The notes below the pieces were generated by a model. That model did no database searches. It had not been told where the DNA came from and was given only the letters and a program-made list of their open reading frames with translations. Positions 1 through 10,573 of a stretch of DNA of 64,000 nucleotides are shown piece by piece (the stretch's first letter is position 1; each line of letters starts with the position of its first letter). The DNA comes from Anticarsia gemmatalis (Eukaryota > Arthropoda > Insecta > Lepidoptera > Erebidae), in NCBI RefSeq assembly GCF_050436995.1, contig NC_134760.1:11302001-11366000 (forward strand). Reading direction: 5' to 3'. The position numbers and the translations under genes were made by a program.

Positions 1-15
1 AATTTGTCAACATAT

Positions 16-125
16 TAGTGCAGTGGTCGCCACGCCGCGCTGCTACCATTGCATCAGGAGGTCGTGGGTTCGATTCCCACACGAAACGATTATTTGTATG
101 ATCCACAAATAGTTATTATCGGTCT
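16..125 (+). repeat. tRNA-derived SINE, head and part of body
   Basis: A pol III A-box-like stretch (TAGTGCAGTGG) near position 16 is followed by a B box (GGGTTCGATTCC) at 66-77 and then the body motif ATTATTTGTATGATCCACAA. The same head and body recur in reverse at 126-266 and at 24350-24537. There is no tRNA acceptor-stem pairing, so this is a SINE and not a functional tRNA gene. It abuts an inverted partner tail to tail. Confidence 0.75.
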
Positions 126-266
126 AATTGTAAGAACTTTTACAAATATACAAACAACGACCCGAAACAATTATTTGTGGATATCATAAATAATTGATCC
201 GTCTGAGAATCGAAGCCACGACCTCCCGACGTAATGGTGACCTTAACCACTGCGCCTAAATATGAT
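126..266 (-). repeat. tRNA-derived SINE, inverted partner of the copy at 16-125
   Basis: Read on the minus strand it has a GCGCAGTGGTTAAGG-type A box near 245-262 and a degraded B box near 203-216, then the ATTATTTGTGG body and the TTTGTAAAAGTTC tail shared with the copy at 24.35 kb. Together with the preceding plus-strand copy it forms an inverted dimer able to fold back on itself. Confidence 0.7.
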
Positions 267-689
267 GATGACAAACTACATATCCTTGGAATTAAAGTAA
301 ATTTTCATTAAGTATCTTCCACTAGCACGTCTATACGTGGTGCAGCAGCACACAATTGCACCACGCCCTACTAGAGCGCTTGCAACATTCCTACTATTAC
401 GTTTGTACTGTAAGTAGCATACTTACGAACAGTCACACGACACGACAAATACTAAGGAATTTGACATACGTTTGTAAGATGTTTGTTAATTAATGGTTTG
501 TACTTTAGCCTTTGTGATAATCTCTCGAAAATTGGTTTAGTAATTGTGAATTCACTTAATGAAAACTAATATTTTTCTTAAGGATATAAACTAGCGGAAT
601 ATTTGTATCTTTGCACCTGTTTAGCTATAAAAACCTAGTAGGTCTAGTTTCTTTCTAAAAAAGGATAAAAAATTAAAATTATAATATTA
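267..689. other. no feature recognised
   Basis: AT-rich sequence with no repeat family seen elsewhere in the window, no open frame of note and no convincing splice-site pair. Confidence 0.5.
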
Positions 690-840
690 TCGTAACCGGC
701 GGTCCTGTATGACAAGATGTATGGATGAAAATGAAGCAAAGGAAATTTGTAAGGATCGTAGCGAGTGGAGTTTTCTGGTCTCTGCCCCCTATGTTAAGAA
801 GGCGTGATTTTATGTACGTATGTAATATAATTCACTACCG
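690..840 (+). pseudogene. 3' end of a LINE retrotransposon with the C-terminal end of its reverse transcriptase frame
   Basis: The frame starting at 700 reads without a stop until TGA at 805-807 and includes the run DENEAKEICKDRSEW and a terminal KKA. I associate this ending with lepidopteran non-LTR retrotransposon polyproteins; the family was not verified. A second, more decayed copy of the same segment lies at 32790-32920. Both keep ACCGGCGGTCCTGTATG and the sequence just after the stop (TGATTTTATG), so the shared unit covers the last ~35 codons plus 3' UTR. The longer frame beginning at 725 is a different frame and probably not coding. It is a 5'-truncated, inactive copy. Confidence 0.55.
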
Positions 841-1562
841 TACTACCCCCTTACACTTAATCACCCTGTTGTCATCTAAATCGGTGAAGCAGTTTAGAAT
901 TAAAAACGTCTCATACAAACACATTTTTGCATCTCGGCATTATTATCGCTTCGTATTCCTGACTAAGCAATACCCACACAAAATTAACTTGTATAGAATG
1001 TTTTTATCAAAACGTTTTATAGGTAAATTAACGCTTTGTAAACTTATCACAAAAACCTAAGATTTCCTCTCGAGACGGGGTTTTCCTGAAGTGTCTGTTA
1101 CGTCCGGCGATACGACCTTCAGCGGCCACCGAAGCCTTTTCTGTTCAACTTGAATTACAAGTACCTTGGAACTGGGATACTGTTCAATTGGGAAATTTGG
1201 CCAAGGTTATACCTGGATTATAATATTGTACGATTAGTAAAATACTTGAGACTTTAGTCTGGTTTTATAAATTCTTTATAAGTATTAGGGGGGCCTATCG
1301 GATGTAATTTTAATATTTGTTTTCATATATTCGCTGTCTTTTATCTGTCTCTTATCCTTTAAATGTGGCACTAGTCCTTAAAGTCATCAATCCGCCGTCA
1401 TCCTACTATTGTAAATGCAAAAATTTGAGGAAACATTTTATAGATGTATGTATCTTTCATTGACTTCGTAATATTACTTTAATTTTGCGTTTAGCTTCCT
1501 TTAACGATGAAGGTAATAATCTCGAGAAGCCCTTGTTGTCTTTTTGAAGTAATAAATAGTTA
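841..1562. other. no feature recognised
   Basis: Unique-looking AT-rich sequence. It contains the second half of an open frame beginning at 725, which lacks any recognisable motif and has a composition like its surroundings. Confidence 0.45.
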
Positions 1563-1673
1563 CTAACCGGCACTTGGCCAGCGTTGTGGCGTTCAATATT
1601 TCTGCGATGCATTTTTAATGTCAAACTTTCGATACTCGATCGTTTCAATTATTGTAGAGAATCGCGTTACAGT
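1563..1673 (+). repeat. chimeric fragment: SINE tail piece joined to an A-family MITE right end
   Basis: CGGCACTTGGCCAGCG at 1568-1583 matches the start of the SINE tail seen intact at 42497. From about 1608 the sequence matches the right half of the A-family MITE (TTTTTAATGTCAAACTTTC ... GTAGAGAATCGCGTTAC). Both pieces are truncated at the junction. Confidence 0.6.
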
Positions 1674-1794
1674 ACACTTTTAGTAACTCAAGTGACGTAT
1701 AACCAAATATTGACAGCTCGTCAATAAATTACGTTGATTATTCTTACAAAAACTAAAGGTATATGTATAATTACAGTGTTAGATTATATCAGAG

Positions 1795-1885
1795 CGTGTG
1801 GCAAGCGCTAGCAGTGGCCTGGCGATGGCCTGGCGGTGGCCGTGTGCCGCTGAAGCCGCTCATTACGGCCGTTACACACGTCCGG
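1795..1885. repeat. GC-rich segment with imperfect 11-12 bp tandem units
   Basis: Units of the form GGCCTGGCGAT, GGCCTGGCGGT and GGCCGTGTGCC follow one another, within an island much more GC-rich than its surroundings. It resembles the GC-rich segment at 55440-55615, which also carries GGCATTGGC-type units on its minus strand. Function unknown. Confidence 0.4.
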
Positions 1886-2706
1886 TGAACAATAACCCAC
1901 TTTTTCTATCGGTTCTTGCAATGGGAAGTGTACGCAACTGACGGATCTCTTCAATGTTTATAATTGATGATAATTTGTTGACATAGTATAATTATGTGGT
2001 TCTGTTTTGTTAAAAAAAAGGTGATTATGAGCTACTAAAAAGTTAACTATCGAGTCGTTCGTAGTAGTGAATTCGATTCCTGTATTTTTTTCTAGTTTAC
2101 AATTGTTTCGGCACATTTATACTTGGTGTGTGTTATTTCTAATTCGTAAAAGTCCGCTTTAAAGAAAATACCTATTTGTGTAGTGTCATTAACTTTGAAA
2201 GCATGCTGAGATTTTCTGTAAAAAAAAGCCCAGATATTTGCCAGAGTTGAGGCCATAGATCTCCATGCCTCGAAGAGCATATAAAGCCGGCTCTGCGCCT
2301 GACCTTTCACTGACCGCGGCGATTTAGCCGTCCCACCAGACAATGAGAGTAAAGGAATAGAGAGTGTATTGGGCGTACACTTGGCCACTATAAACAAAGT
2401 CCTGCACAGTTGGCTGGTTTCAATGAAACTGGCTGCCGTAGCCGAAATCGGCTAAGACGACATTAGTAGTTTCTACTTAAAACATTCTAATAAGACCTTA
2501 AACATGTTGAAACTTATCTGTATATATCTCCCTCGAAATTAAGACTCCATATACTACCTCTGTAATTGAAACCTCACTTAGAAATTCTAATACTCGACAT
2601 GAGTACACAAGCATCGCAGTCTCATTCACTTCTCAAACCAAGATATACGATATTAGATGGGAAGCAGTCGAACCGAAGAAAGCTTAATTGAAGACTCTAG
2701 TTAAAT
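1886..2706. other. no feature recognised
   Basis: There is a 101-codon open frame on the minus strand (2092-2397) with no domain, signal or splice context I could recognise. Nothing else seen. Confidence 0.4.
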
Positions 2707-2766
2707 AACTCGGGAATACTCGGCAATTTCCGGAAACATTCGGCAGGATAATCGGCAATATTTTGC
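2707..2766 (+). repeat. short-period CGGC repeat, block 1
   Basis: Repeated TCGG/TCGGC words spaced about 10-12 bp apart (AATACTCGGC, AATTTCCGG, ACATTCGGC, ATAATCGGC). The same words form a longer, more regular block at 3073-3165. The two blocks are separated by a tRNA-type SINE. Confidence 0.6.
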
Positions 2767-2820
2767 AGCAGGGATGTTTTTAGCGAAACGTAACAGAAAT
2801 AATAACTAGTCTATCATCCT

Positions 2821-2990
2821 AGTGCCTTCGTGGCACAGAGGTTAAGGTGGTCGCCACACAACCACTAGTGCGACAGTTCAATTCCAACACAGTCAAAGTT
2901 TATCCACTTCGTTGTTGTACTATGTTTCCGTTGTTTGTATGGTTTTGTATTCAAAATAAATAAAAGACACAGTGGAGTGGAGCATATTTT
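2821..2990 (+). repeat. tRNA-derived SINE
   Basis: The A-box-like TGGCACAGAGGTTAAGG is followed by a degraded B box (AGTTCAATTCC) at about 2876-2887, a body with GTTTGTATGGTTTTGTAT, and an A-rich AAATAAATAAAAG tail. It lies between the two CGGC-repeat blocks. Confidence 0.6.
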
Positions 2991-3072
2991 CTTATAAAAA
3001 GGGTGGGGAAATACTTCATATTTAATATTTTTTCACAATCTACCAGACCCAGAAATTAGAAATCAGCGTTAT

Positions 3073-3165
3073 ACTTGGCAATAATCTCGGCAAATTTCGG
3101 CTATTCCCGGCAATTCACTTGGCAATACTCGGCTATTGTCGGCAATACTCGGTAGTATTCGGTAG
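3073..3165 (+). repeat. 10-bp-period CGGC tandem repeat, block 2
   Basis: Consecutive units AAATTTCGGC, TATTCCCGGC, AATACTCGGC, TATTGTCGGC, AATACTCGGT, AGTATTCGGT keep a 10-bp phase, with one 12-bp unit. A period near the DNA helical repeat puts each CGG word on the same face of the duplex. Function unknown; a decayed minisatellite is the simplest reading. Confidence 0.65.
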
Positions 3166-4394
3166 AGGAACTGTTCGTGTCGGTGAGTAGACGTAGCTAT
3201 TAAATGAAGACAATATTATTTGTTAGACATCGTCGTGCAGTCGCGCGGACATTTTTCATTTCGTATTGTTGAGAGCGCGTACGAAACGGCTACATAGTAA
3301 TGCCGTTGGGTTTGGTACAAGTTACAAGAGTTTGTAGCTTTGAGATTTTAAGAACAACTTTTAGTTTTGGAATGGATTTTTTCTGTGAGCTAAATGGTTA
3401 TTTAATTTGAGATCAACACAGATCTATAGGCTGTGAACTAATTACAACCAAGCTGTAACTACGTGAAGGATGAAATATAATACAATAAAACAAATTGAGA
3501 GTATTTTTGTACAGATTTCAATTCAGATATAACTTTTTAAAAGTATATAAGACAATAAACATCCTCATAGTAAACGCGTAAGTCTATTATAATTTCTTGC
3601 ATTTCTTCTTTTGGTGCTGAAAGAATACAAGTGTGCAGGGTGACAATTGATAATCCGTACAAAAGGCTCTACATCTTTTTAAAAAAAACGCAAGGAGAGA
3701 TATAATTCAAAACACTACTTTTTTCTAATTGTTAAAAGTCTCAGAACATAGTACCATACCATTCAAGTACACGTTGCAGAAATCTATATCGAATAGTAAT
3801 AATAATCACATTCAACCCACAACTTGTCATATCCAATCGTATCATCGCGTTTACAACTTGCACCAAACATCAAAGATGCAAAAAACGTATTCATTTTAAT
3901 TTGTTCCCAGTAGGATTTGGTCCGCGTCGCTTGATTTATGTCCCAAACTAGACTAGGCCTAGCTCGTTCACATTCCGTCCGCGTTCATTTACTCCACAAT
4001 ACTCTGACGGTAATACCTCATCTGTTTAGGACCTAAATTAGAGCTTGATGCCTTTGTTGTACAGCCTTATTTGTGTACAATGTTCGTGTTTTGATATTGT
4101 CGTATTATGGAGTTTAATATACCGAGTAAAGTACTTATGACTTTCACATATCTTCGTCGAAAACTATTTGATAGCTAATATGCTGTACATACATTGTTTT
4201 ATTCATTAAATAAAACAGAACACCCTACAAACAGCTGTATTAGTTTCCACCGGGAAATAATCCAGGTGCTTTTGCATAATAAATACTACACTGGGGTGGC
4301 ATTTCTTAGCACCCTTATAATGAATTAGGCCGAATTTGAAAATTATTTGCTATCATTGGGGTTATTTTCACTAAAAGTAGCTTAGTAAATAAAT
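3166..4394. other. no feature recognised
   Basis: Mostly unique AT-rich sequence. No repeat family seen elsewhere in the window and no supportable gene. Confidence 0.45.
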
Positions 4395-4541
4395 AACCCT
4401 TCATATTACAGGCTAGAATTTTTTTTAAACCGCTAATATATCTTTAACTAGGGTCGTTCGAAAAATAGTATCAAAATTTAAAGTTAAACAACATTTTAAT
4501 TTAAATCCACTATTAAATTGATAGATGTCCTTTCATCGAGG
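4395..4541 (+). repeat. direct duplication, copy 1
   Basis: AACCCTTCATATT ... TAGGGTCGTTCGAAAAATAG ... GATAGATGTCCTTTCATCGAGGT. A second copy at 4600-4732 has the same order of words with scattered substitutions. Confidence 0.7.
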
Positions 4542-4544
4542 TTT

Positions 4545-4601
4545 TCTTCTTCTTCTTCTTATCGTATGGTTAGTGGTCAACCTAGTGTCAAAGTTATTTA
4601 A
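4545..4601 (-). repeat. 3'-end fragment of the 5S-headed SINE (type 1)
   Basis: Read in reverse, the fragment is the terminal TTTGACACTAGGTTGACCAC ... CATACGA segment of the type-1 SINE with an AAG-rich tail (seen here as CTTCTTCTTCTTCTT). Only the last ~55 bp is present, a typical 5' truncation. It lies between the two duplicated copies. Confidence 0.75.
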
Positions 4602-4732
4602 CCCTTTATATTGTGGGCGAGAAAAACCTTTTTTAAATAGGGATCGTTCGAAAATAGTATCAAAATTCTAAGTAAAACAGCACTTAAATTGTTATCTACT
4701 ATCAAATTGATAAATGTCCTTTCATCCAGGTC
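4600..4732 (+). repeat. direct duplication, copy 2
   Basis: Second copy of the 4395-4541 segment (AACCCTTTATATTG ... TAGGGATCGTTCGAAAATAG ... ATGTCCTTTCATCCAGGT). Spacing between copies is about 190 bp, and the SINE tail fragment falls between them. Confidence 0.7.
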
Positions 4733-6302
4733 ACTGACCGCATTTTGATCCTAAGGTTACAAGTCCATTGCACTATTGGTCATCCTCTCCTTCTTTCTAC
4801 ACAAGTGATTTATTTAATGGCTTTTCTCAATAGCCAGCGATTTGTCATGACTATAACTTTTTACAAGCAATGCACTTAATAAAATGAGTATATTTTTATA
4901 AAACTGACTTATTTCATAGGTTCTCCATCTTTTGTGTATTGGATTAAGTGAAATAAATGTCTTAAAGTAAAGCTTTTGTAGTTAGTTTGATAGATGTTAG
5001 AAATATTGCAATAGTATTTTTCAGTTTATTATTGTATGTCTTAAAAGATGAGTCTCTAAATATTTATTTCGTAACATGTAATAACTTGCAGGTATTTTGT
5101 GACTAAGAGCCGGTTTCATGGATTATTAGTGTGTGATAATTCTATATATAAAGTGACAAAAAAATAGTTGATAAGCTAACTGATATTTATTCAGAAGTAA
5201 TAAATTCGGGCTGACAACCTCGATCGTTTCACTGTGAAATACTTGTTCGCATTAATTCATGTATTCTCTTATACAATAAACATTAAATATGCAACGCGAA
5301 ATTTTAAAAGTTGTAACTAAACGCATCCTAAAACTGTTACTTTCGGGTATTTTCGGCAATTCAACCAACCGCATACCACCATACAAAACCATATCACATC
5401 AAACGCCTTAATTTCTAACACTCCCCGACCTCTTAATCAGTAATCCTTACATCCCAAGTCATCAACATAACAACTAACTACCCACTAAATTAAGACAAAC
5501 GCTCACAATCACGATCAAACAGCTAACACCATAACACGAACCATAACGATATCGCAAAACTGACTACGTTTTACTCATATTATTATAGCACTCTATAACT
5601 CAGTATAACGGCTCCTTTTGGTCACACAATTTGGCTAGCTCGTTCCACTGATGGTCTGATCATCTTTTCCTTATCACAGTACCCAGGCTTTTGTTCGCAC
5701 CGCATAAATTTGAGGGATGATCGATCGTAGCTCGTTTTTGTTAGGGTTAACGGATGAGGTCTTTTATTCTCTGTTAAAATGTGATTTATTGATGTTGCAA
5801 TTTGGTTGTGACGGGCTTTTTCAGGTGATGTTTTTAGATGTTGATTGAGTTTTGTGATCTTTTTTTCTAATGAGATGACGTTCAGCTAAGTTTTTGAGTC
5901 TTCGATTAAGTTAACTGCGCGTTTGATTCTTGCCTTGGTTTGTTTTTCAAATATTGTGTGGTTACCTAGTCACTATAACAAAAAAACCTATAGACATAAT
6001 TTATACTGCCATTAAAATTTCAACATGTTAACAGCGAGTGGTTTTAACAGAAAATAGATTTAATTTTGAAGTCGAAAACAAGAAGCTAGCAAATTTTTCC
6101 AAGAAAATAATGTATTACTATAACGATCTATGTGATAGACAGCGAAGTCTCATCATCGAAATCCCGTTTTTACCTTTCGAGTACGGAACCCTAAAAAGAA
6201 GGAAAATTCCTTACGTAAACTTACAAAAATCATAAATAGCGTTACATAAAATAACTATTTACAGGATAAAGCAAATGATTCCAGCACTTAATCTAGGCAG
6301 AA
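4733..6302. other. no feature recognised
   Basis: AT-rich unique-looking DNA. A 65-codon plus frame at 6038-6235 has no recognisable motif or splice context. Confidence 0.45.
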
Positions 6303-6811
6303 TACCCAACTAGCACACAAGCTGCTTATACAGTCGTTATACAGCCTGATAGTTGCATAAGAGTCGTTCAAATGCTGTACAATTCTCTATAAGTTGTATA
6401 CTAGCTATTTAAAAAACCCTTTAACAGCTAGGCGGGACAGTAGCCGTTTAGTAGGAAACTAATGACTTATAGTGATATATGAGCATGTAATTGCATCGCT
6501 AGACAGCCTAGGGAAGTATAGCTGAGTTAAGGGAACTTTCTATAACACCGTTAACTGTATAAGGGGACTTTAGGAGATAAAGGAGTTTAAACGGAGTTAT
6601 GCGTTGCGCTTATAGCGCTCAAGAGCGTAAATAAGCTTTTTGTAATGCCTTAGGTTCTATAACAGATTTTTTTAGGGCTAGTGTATTACTCATCTATAAA
6701 AGAGTTGCGTAGGTCTTTAATAGCGCCTTGAGCGTTATATCAGATATTTATATGGCTTCTGTACGGCAAATAGATGTATAAGGTATCATTTGAAACATTT
6801 TTACAGCCAAC

Positions 6812-7057
6812 ATAAAATAAAATAAAATAAAATAAAATAAAATAAAATAAAATAAAATAAAATAAAATAAAATAAAATAAAATAAAATAAAATAAAATAA
6901 AATAAAATAAAATAAAATAAAATAAAATAAAATAAAATAAAATAAAATAAAATAAAATAAAATAAAATAAAATAAAATAAAATAAAATAAAATAAAATAA
7001 AATAAAATAAAATAAAATAAAATAAAATAAAATAAAATAAAATAAAATAAAATAAAA
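6812..7057 (+). repeat. (ATAAA)n pentanucleotide microsatellite, about 49 units
   Basis: About 246 bp of essentially uninterrupted ATAAA repeats, followed by a short A-rich stretch. It lies inside the 6303-7883 TIR element. The near-perfect uniformity suggests recent expansion. Confidence 0.95.
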
Positions 7058-7497
7058 ATTAAAAAAAAAAAATTCTAACTATTTTAATATTCAACGACTG
7101 ACCCCTACCAACTCTGAGAGGTGCTTGATCGAGACGCCATTACAGCATTTGGTAAACATATTTTAACACTCAAAGTCTTATTTATGTTCAAAATACAATT
7201 TTCAAATCCACATATCTATATAATTTTTGCATTTAAAACTGAATATTTTGAGGGCGCATGAAAATATTGACGATAATATACATATATATTGACAGCAAAC
7301 TGGAACTCGCACTTTCATATCACATACACAAAGAAATAAAAGCAATAGACTACTTGTTATTTTCATAATCCAATCCGTAAAAATAAAATGTCTCCTCATT
7401 TGTCACTGATGATTCATTTTAATACAATATATTTAGTTTACACCACAATAAACCGACCATATTACTAATTTAGAGCGTTAGCATTTATAACCGTTAC

Positions 7498-7663
7498 ACA
7501 GTAGCGCTAAAATAAGGTAAAGGTGGTATAATCGCGCTGCAAGAGCTTTTTCGAACGCTCGTGGCGCTAACCACCTCTGTACAACAGCTGGTAAGCGCCA
7601 CGAAGCTGCGAAAAAGCTCTTGTAGCGCGATTATACCACCTTCATCTTATTTTAGCGCTCCTG
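7498..7663. repeat. long hairpin nested in the TIR element
   Basis: The left arm begins near 7498 (AGCGCTAAAATAAGG, then GGTGGTATAATCGCGCTGCA, AGAGCTTTTTCG, CGTGGCGCT). It is matched in inverted order by a right arm ending near 7663 (AGCGCCACG, CGAAAAAGCTCTTG, TAGCGCGATTATACCACC, CTTATTTTAGCGCT). Arms are about 70 bp with few mismatches and a short central loop. Its CG content is higher than that of the flanks. A snap-back MITE is the simplest explanation. Confidence 0.85.
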
Positions 7664-8085
7664 TATTACTACTATACTACGTTCTATTATAATTACTATT
7701 TACGACCACTGTAGATCCAATGTAGAGCTATAAGCTGGACAGTATGGGCCTATTTGACGCTACAAGAGATCTGTAGCCGCTTATAGAACCACTATACTTC
7801 TTACTAAGGAGCCTAAGGCGTTATAAAAATCCTTTAACCGGCCATTGTGCAGCTTGTTATAGCGCTTGTGTGCTAGTTGGGTATCTGCACTACGTGCTCC
7901 CAGTCACGTCTCATAATTACGTATTGTCGTGAACAAAGAACTATTCATTTTAATTCGATAGCATTATCATTAGACCTTTGTGGGCTCTTTGATCTTATAT
8001 CTCTTTCTATTGGTTATTGTTGATTTCTATGTGAATGGGATTTCCGTTTGCTATATATACTTATAGAATGAGGATATCTTGCCTG

Positions 8086-8235
8086 TATCTGTCTTGCGGT
8101 TGGCAGTGTATCCGGCTGCTGATTATGAAGTCTCGGGTTCGATTCCCGAGACGGACAGAGTACTACTCGTTTACTTTTTCTCAATAGTAGCCCGGAGTTT
8201 GATGAAGTACCCGTATTTATAGTATTTATTTAATC
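8086..8235 (+). repeat. tRNA-derived SINE (family with GACGGACAGAGTAC junction)
   Basis: The A-box-like TTGGCAGTGTATCCGG near 8100 and the perfect B box GGGTTCGATTCCC at 8135-8147 are followed by GAGACGGACAGAGTAC and then the body AGTAGCCCGGAGTTTGATGA. Related copies lie at 20845, 33280, 35945 (reverse), 39256 and 60470. Confidence 0.75.
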
Positions 8236-8433
8236 GGTGCTTCTTTTTGGTTTCCGTTAAGTCCCAGTAGCAGTATTAAATAGCAATGATTTCCTGTCCT
8301 AATCTACGAATTAAATAAAAACTTTCATATTTTGTAACAAAATAGTCTTTAAAATAAAGAAAGTACCCGCTACTTTTATATTTTATTCATGAAAGTTCAG
8401 AGATTCACGTTTACCTTTTAGGTATGTAGAGCC

Positions 8434-8490
8434 GCGGTGGACTCAAGGCCAGGGAGGCTTCCTCATTCTAGCAGGAGCAAGATCCCTTAT
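8434..8490 (+). repeat. decayed SINE-tail fragment
   Basis: GCGGTGGACTCAAGGCCAGG followed by a TCCTCATTC-type stretch is a diverged copy of the common SINE tail (compare 42497-42596). Confidence 0.45.
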
Positions 8491-10163
8491 TATAGCTCCT
8501 AATAGGGAGTAGGTAAAGATATTGAACTTGTACGAGGCTAAACCAAAATGGATCTAAGGCTTATTAAAGAACCTTACCCTTCCATAATGAATTAAGTAGC
8601 CATTTATTTGCGTACATCAACGACTCATTGACGCACTTACATCAACAAATGATTGACATCACTTCCCATGACCCTCATATACAGCATTCAGTTCACGTCA
8701 TCAGTGTGTAAGATAATAGTCTGCCTACGCCCGCTGTCATTACACGGGTAATGTTAACTCGACTGAGCAAAGAGGATGATTTATTTACATTTCACTATAG
8801 GTTTGCTGATCAGACTGTTTGGTAGTTTAAGTATGAACAGGTAGATTATTAAGTTCTGATATGCATTGTTTTAGGGGAAATATGACTAACTTTTTATAAG
8901 CCTAAGTAATAAAGAGAAATACAAATTTTAATGATTGTGTCATACAAAAGCACACAAATATTATTTAGAACCTCTAAAAAATCTTACCAAAAAATCCAAA
9001 AATGTACTTTTTTACTATTAAGAAATATAATAAAATCGATAAAAATAAAATAAAACAGGGAAATCGAATTGCTTCCCTGTTTATTTGGAAGAGAACTATT
9101 GAAGTTATAAGTAGCATTTAACATCTAAAATGACTAGATTTGATACTGCGAAAACTGTAATTTTTAACAAATTTTATTCATAGCTTCAGTCGATAATGGT
9201 AAGAAATAGCCCTATTTATTATATTCTATGTAGGTTCTATGGAGTGCTAAATAACCCAACCACATACCGATTACAAACAATAAGACAAAATTCCTCAAGA
9301 AATCATCTATCTAATAAATAAAGCGAATGCTTCACAAAGGCTTGCAATGATCACAGCGGGATCGGGACGTAATCCCATTATCCGGCCGCGTTAAGAACGT
9401 TACGAGAGAATACGTTTTAATACCAAATTCACATCTATTTAACCTGTCAGGGTAATATAAGGGTTTGGTTTATGCGCTGAGAGTTATTGGGGTGTAAAGA
9501 GCTGATATTTGTGGATTGTAGTTAGTGTTGGTAATTAGGGTATGCTAATGTTTGTTAAGGGCTCTACTGCAGAATAGGAGCTGTTGGTCATAAAGGATAT
9601 CATTTAAAAACAATTGTCTTATGCGTCTTCTTTCACTTTTTAGCCGACTTAAAAAAAGGAGGAGGTTCTCAATTTCGTCTATATATTTAATTGAAAGGTG
9701 ATGGTTCTTTTTAAATTTGATCCAGGTCTGTGGTGTTTCGTGGTGTGAACAAAGTGAATTATATTTTTAAAATAATGGACTGCTTCTATGGTATGATACT
9801 TTCAATTTTTACATTTTACTTACAGATTTTTATAATTTTACAAAACATTGTAAAAATCACATCAAACCTGTAGCATGTTTAAGTCTCTTTAAAGTTGACA
9901 AGTGAAAGTATTCTCACAATTATTCATCATTTAAATATCTATGGAATTTCGCTATAACTTCCTATTAAACCAGGAATAAAAAATTCTATAGCTTTTTTTA
10001 AATAATTAGGTAAAACTGCCACTCATTGGGTAAAAAGAGGTAATGCGCCGTCAAACAAAAGTCGGAACTATGTCGGAACAACGAATACATAATATATTAT
10101 TACGTGTTACAATAGTCGCGTGTTTGCGTGATAACTCACTATAAATATTACAACCATGACGCT
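8491..10163. other. no feature recognised
   Basis: No repeat family from elsewhere in the window, no open frame of note and no convincing splice-site pair. Confidence 0.45.
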
Positions 10164-10352
10164 TATAGGCAGTTGCATTTAGCGTTAATAATTGAGTTAA
10201 GCTGCTGATGGTGAGGACAGTTCATAGATGAGAGACCGCTACTTGGGTGTCACCGTATTTCGGATGACACGTTAGTTGCCTATTAAGATAAAAGTCGTTA
10301 AGTCAAATCTCTTCGGGTGACTTGAACAGCTCTAGTTATTTCACCGGGCGGT
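10164..10352 (+). repeat. strongly diverged 5S-headed SINE
   Basis: It keeps the order of landmarks of the type-1 SINE: GAGTTAAGC (A-box position), GATGAGAGACCGCTA (C-box position), GTATTTCGGATGACACG, CTATTAAGATAAAAGTCGTTA, TCTTCGGGTGACTTGAACA. Many substitutions make this an old copy. Confidence 0.6.
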
Positions 10353-10413
10353 AAAGTATCTGTAGGTTAATCAACCTTTGACAAACATCTCTGCATTTCA
10401 GCAGCACGGTTAT

Positions 10414-10573
10414 GTACCACTATCTACTATTGACAACCGGTAACTGTCGAGAAATGTTTCATTAAAATCTGATCAGCGCCTCTAGCGGGCGTCAGGAACT
10501 ATTTTGGCAGTACATTTTAAATGTCAAACTTTCGATACTCGACAGTACCGACTGTAGAGAATCGCGCTATTGG
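10414..10573 (+). repeat. A-family MITE, near full length
   Basis: It contains the left half (CTATTGACAACCGG), the diagnostic core GATCAGCGCCTCTAGCGGGC, the TTTTGGCAGTACATTTTAAA block and the right end GTAGAGAATCGCGC. The terminal left TIR is partly decayed. Confidence 0.8.

Larger units (their letters stand above)
6303..7883. mobile_element. 1.58-kb terminal-inverted-repeat element flanked by TA
   Basis: The left end CCCAACTAGCACACAAG (6305-6321) has a perfect 17-bp inverted match at the right end (7865-7881). TA dinucleotides flank both ends (6303-6304 and 7882-7883), consistent with a TA target duplication as made by Tc1/mariner-type transposases. Subterminal sequence on both sides is rich in short words such as TATAGC, TACAGC and CTATAAG. 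No transposase frame remains, so it is non-autonomous. It contains a pentanucleotide array (6812-7057) and a long internal hairpin (7498-7663) that may be a nested MITE. Confidence 0.75.

Noticed and set aside
725..1060. 111-codon plus frame
   Set aside because: It overlaps the LINE 3' end in a different frame from the one that reads as reverse-transcriptase C-terminus, and the rest has no recognisable content.
6812..7057. CRISPR-like or satellite array
   Set aside because: Uninterrupted 5-bp units without spacers; a simple microsatellite.
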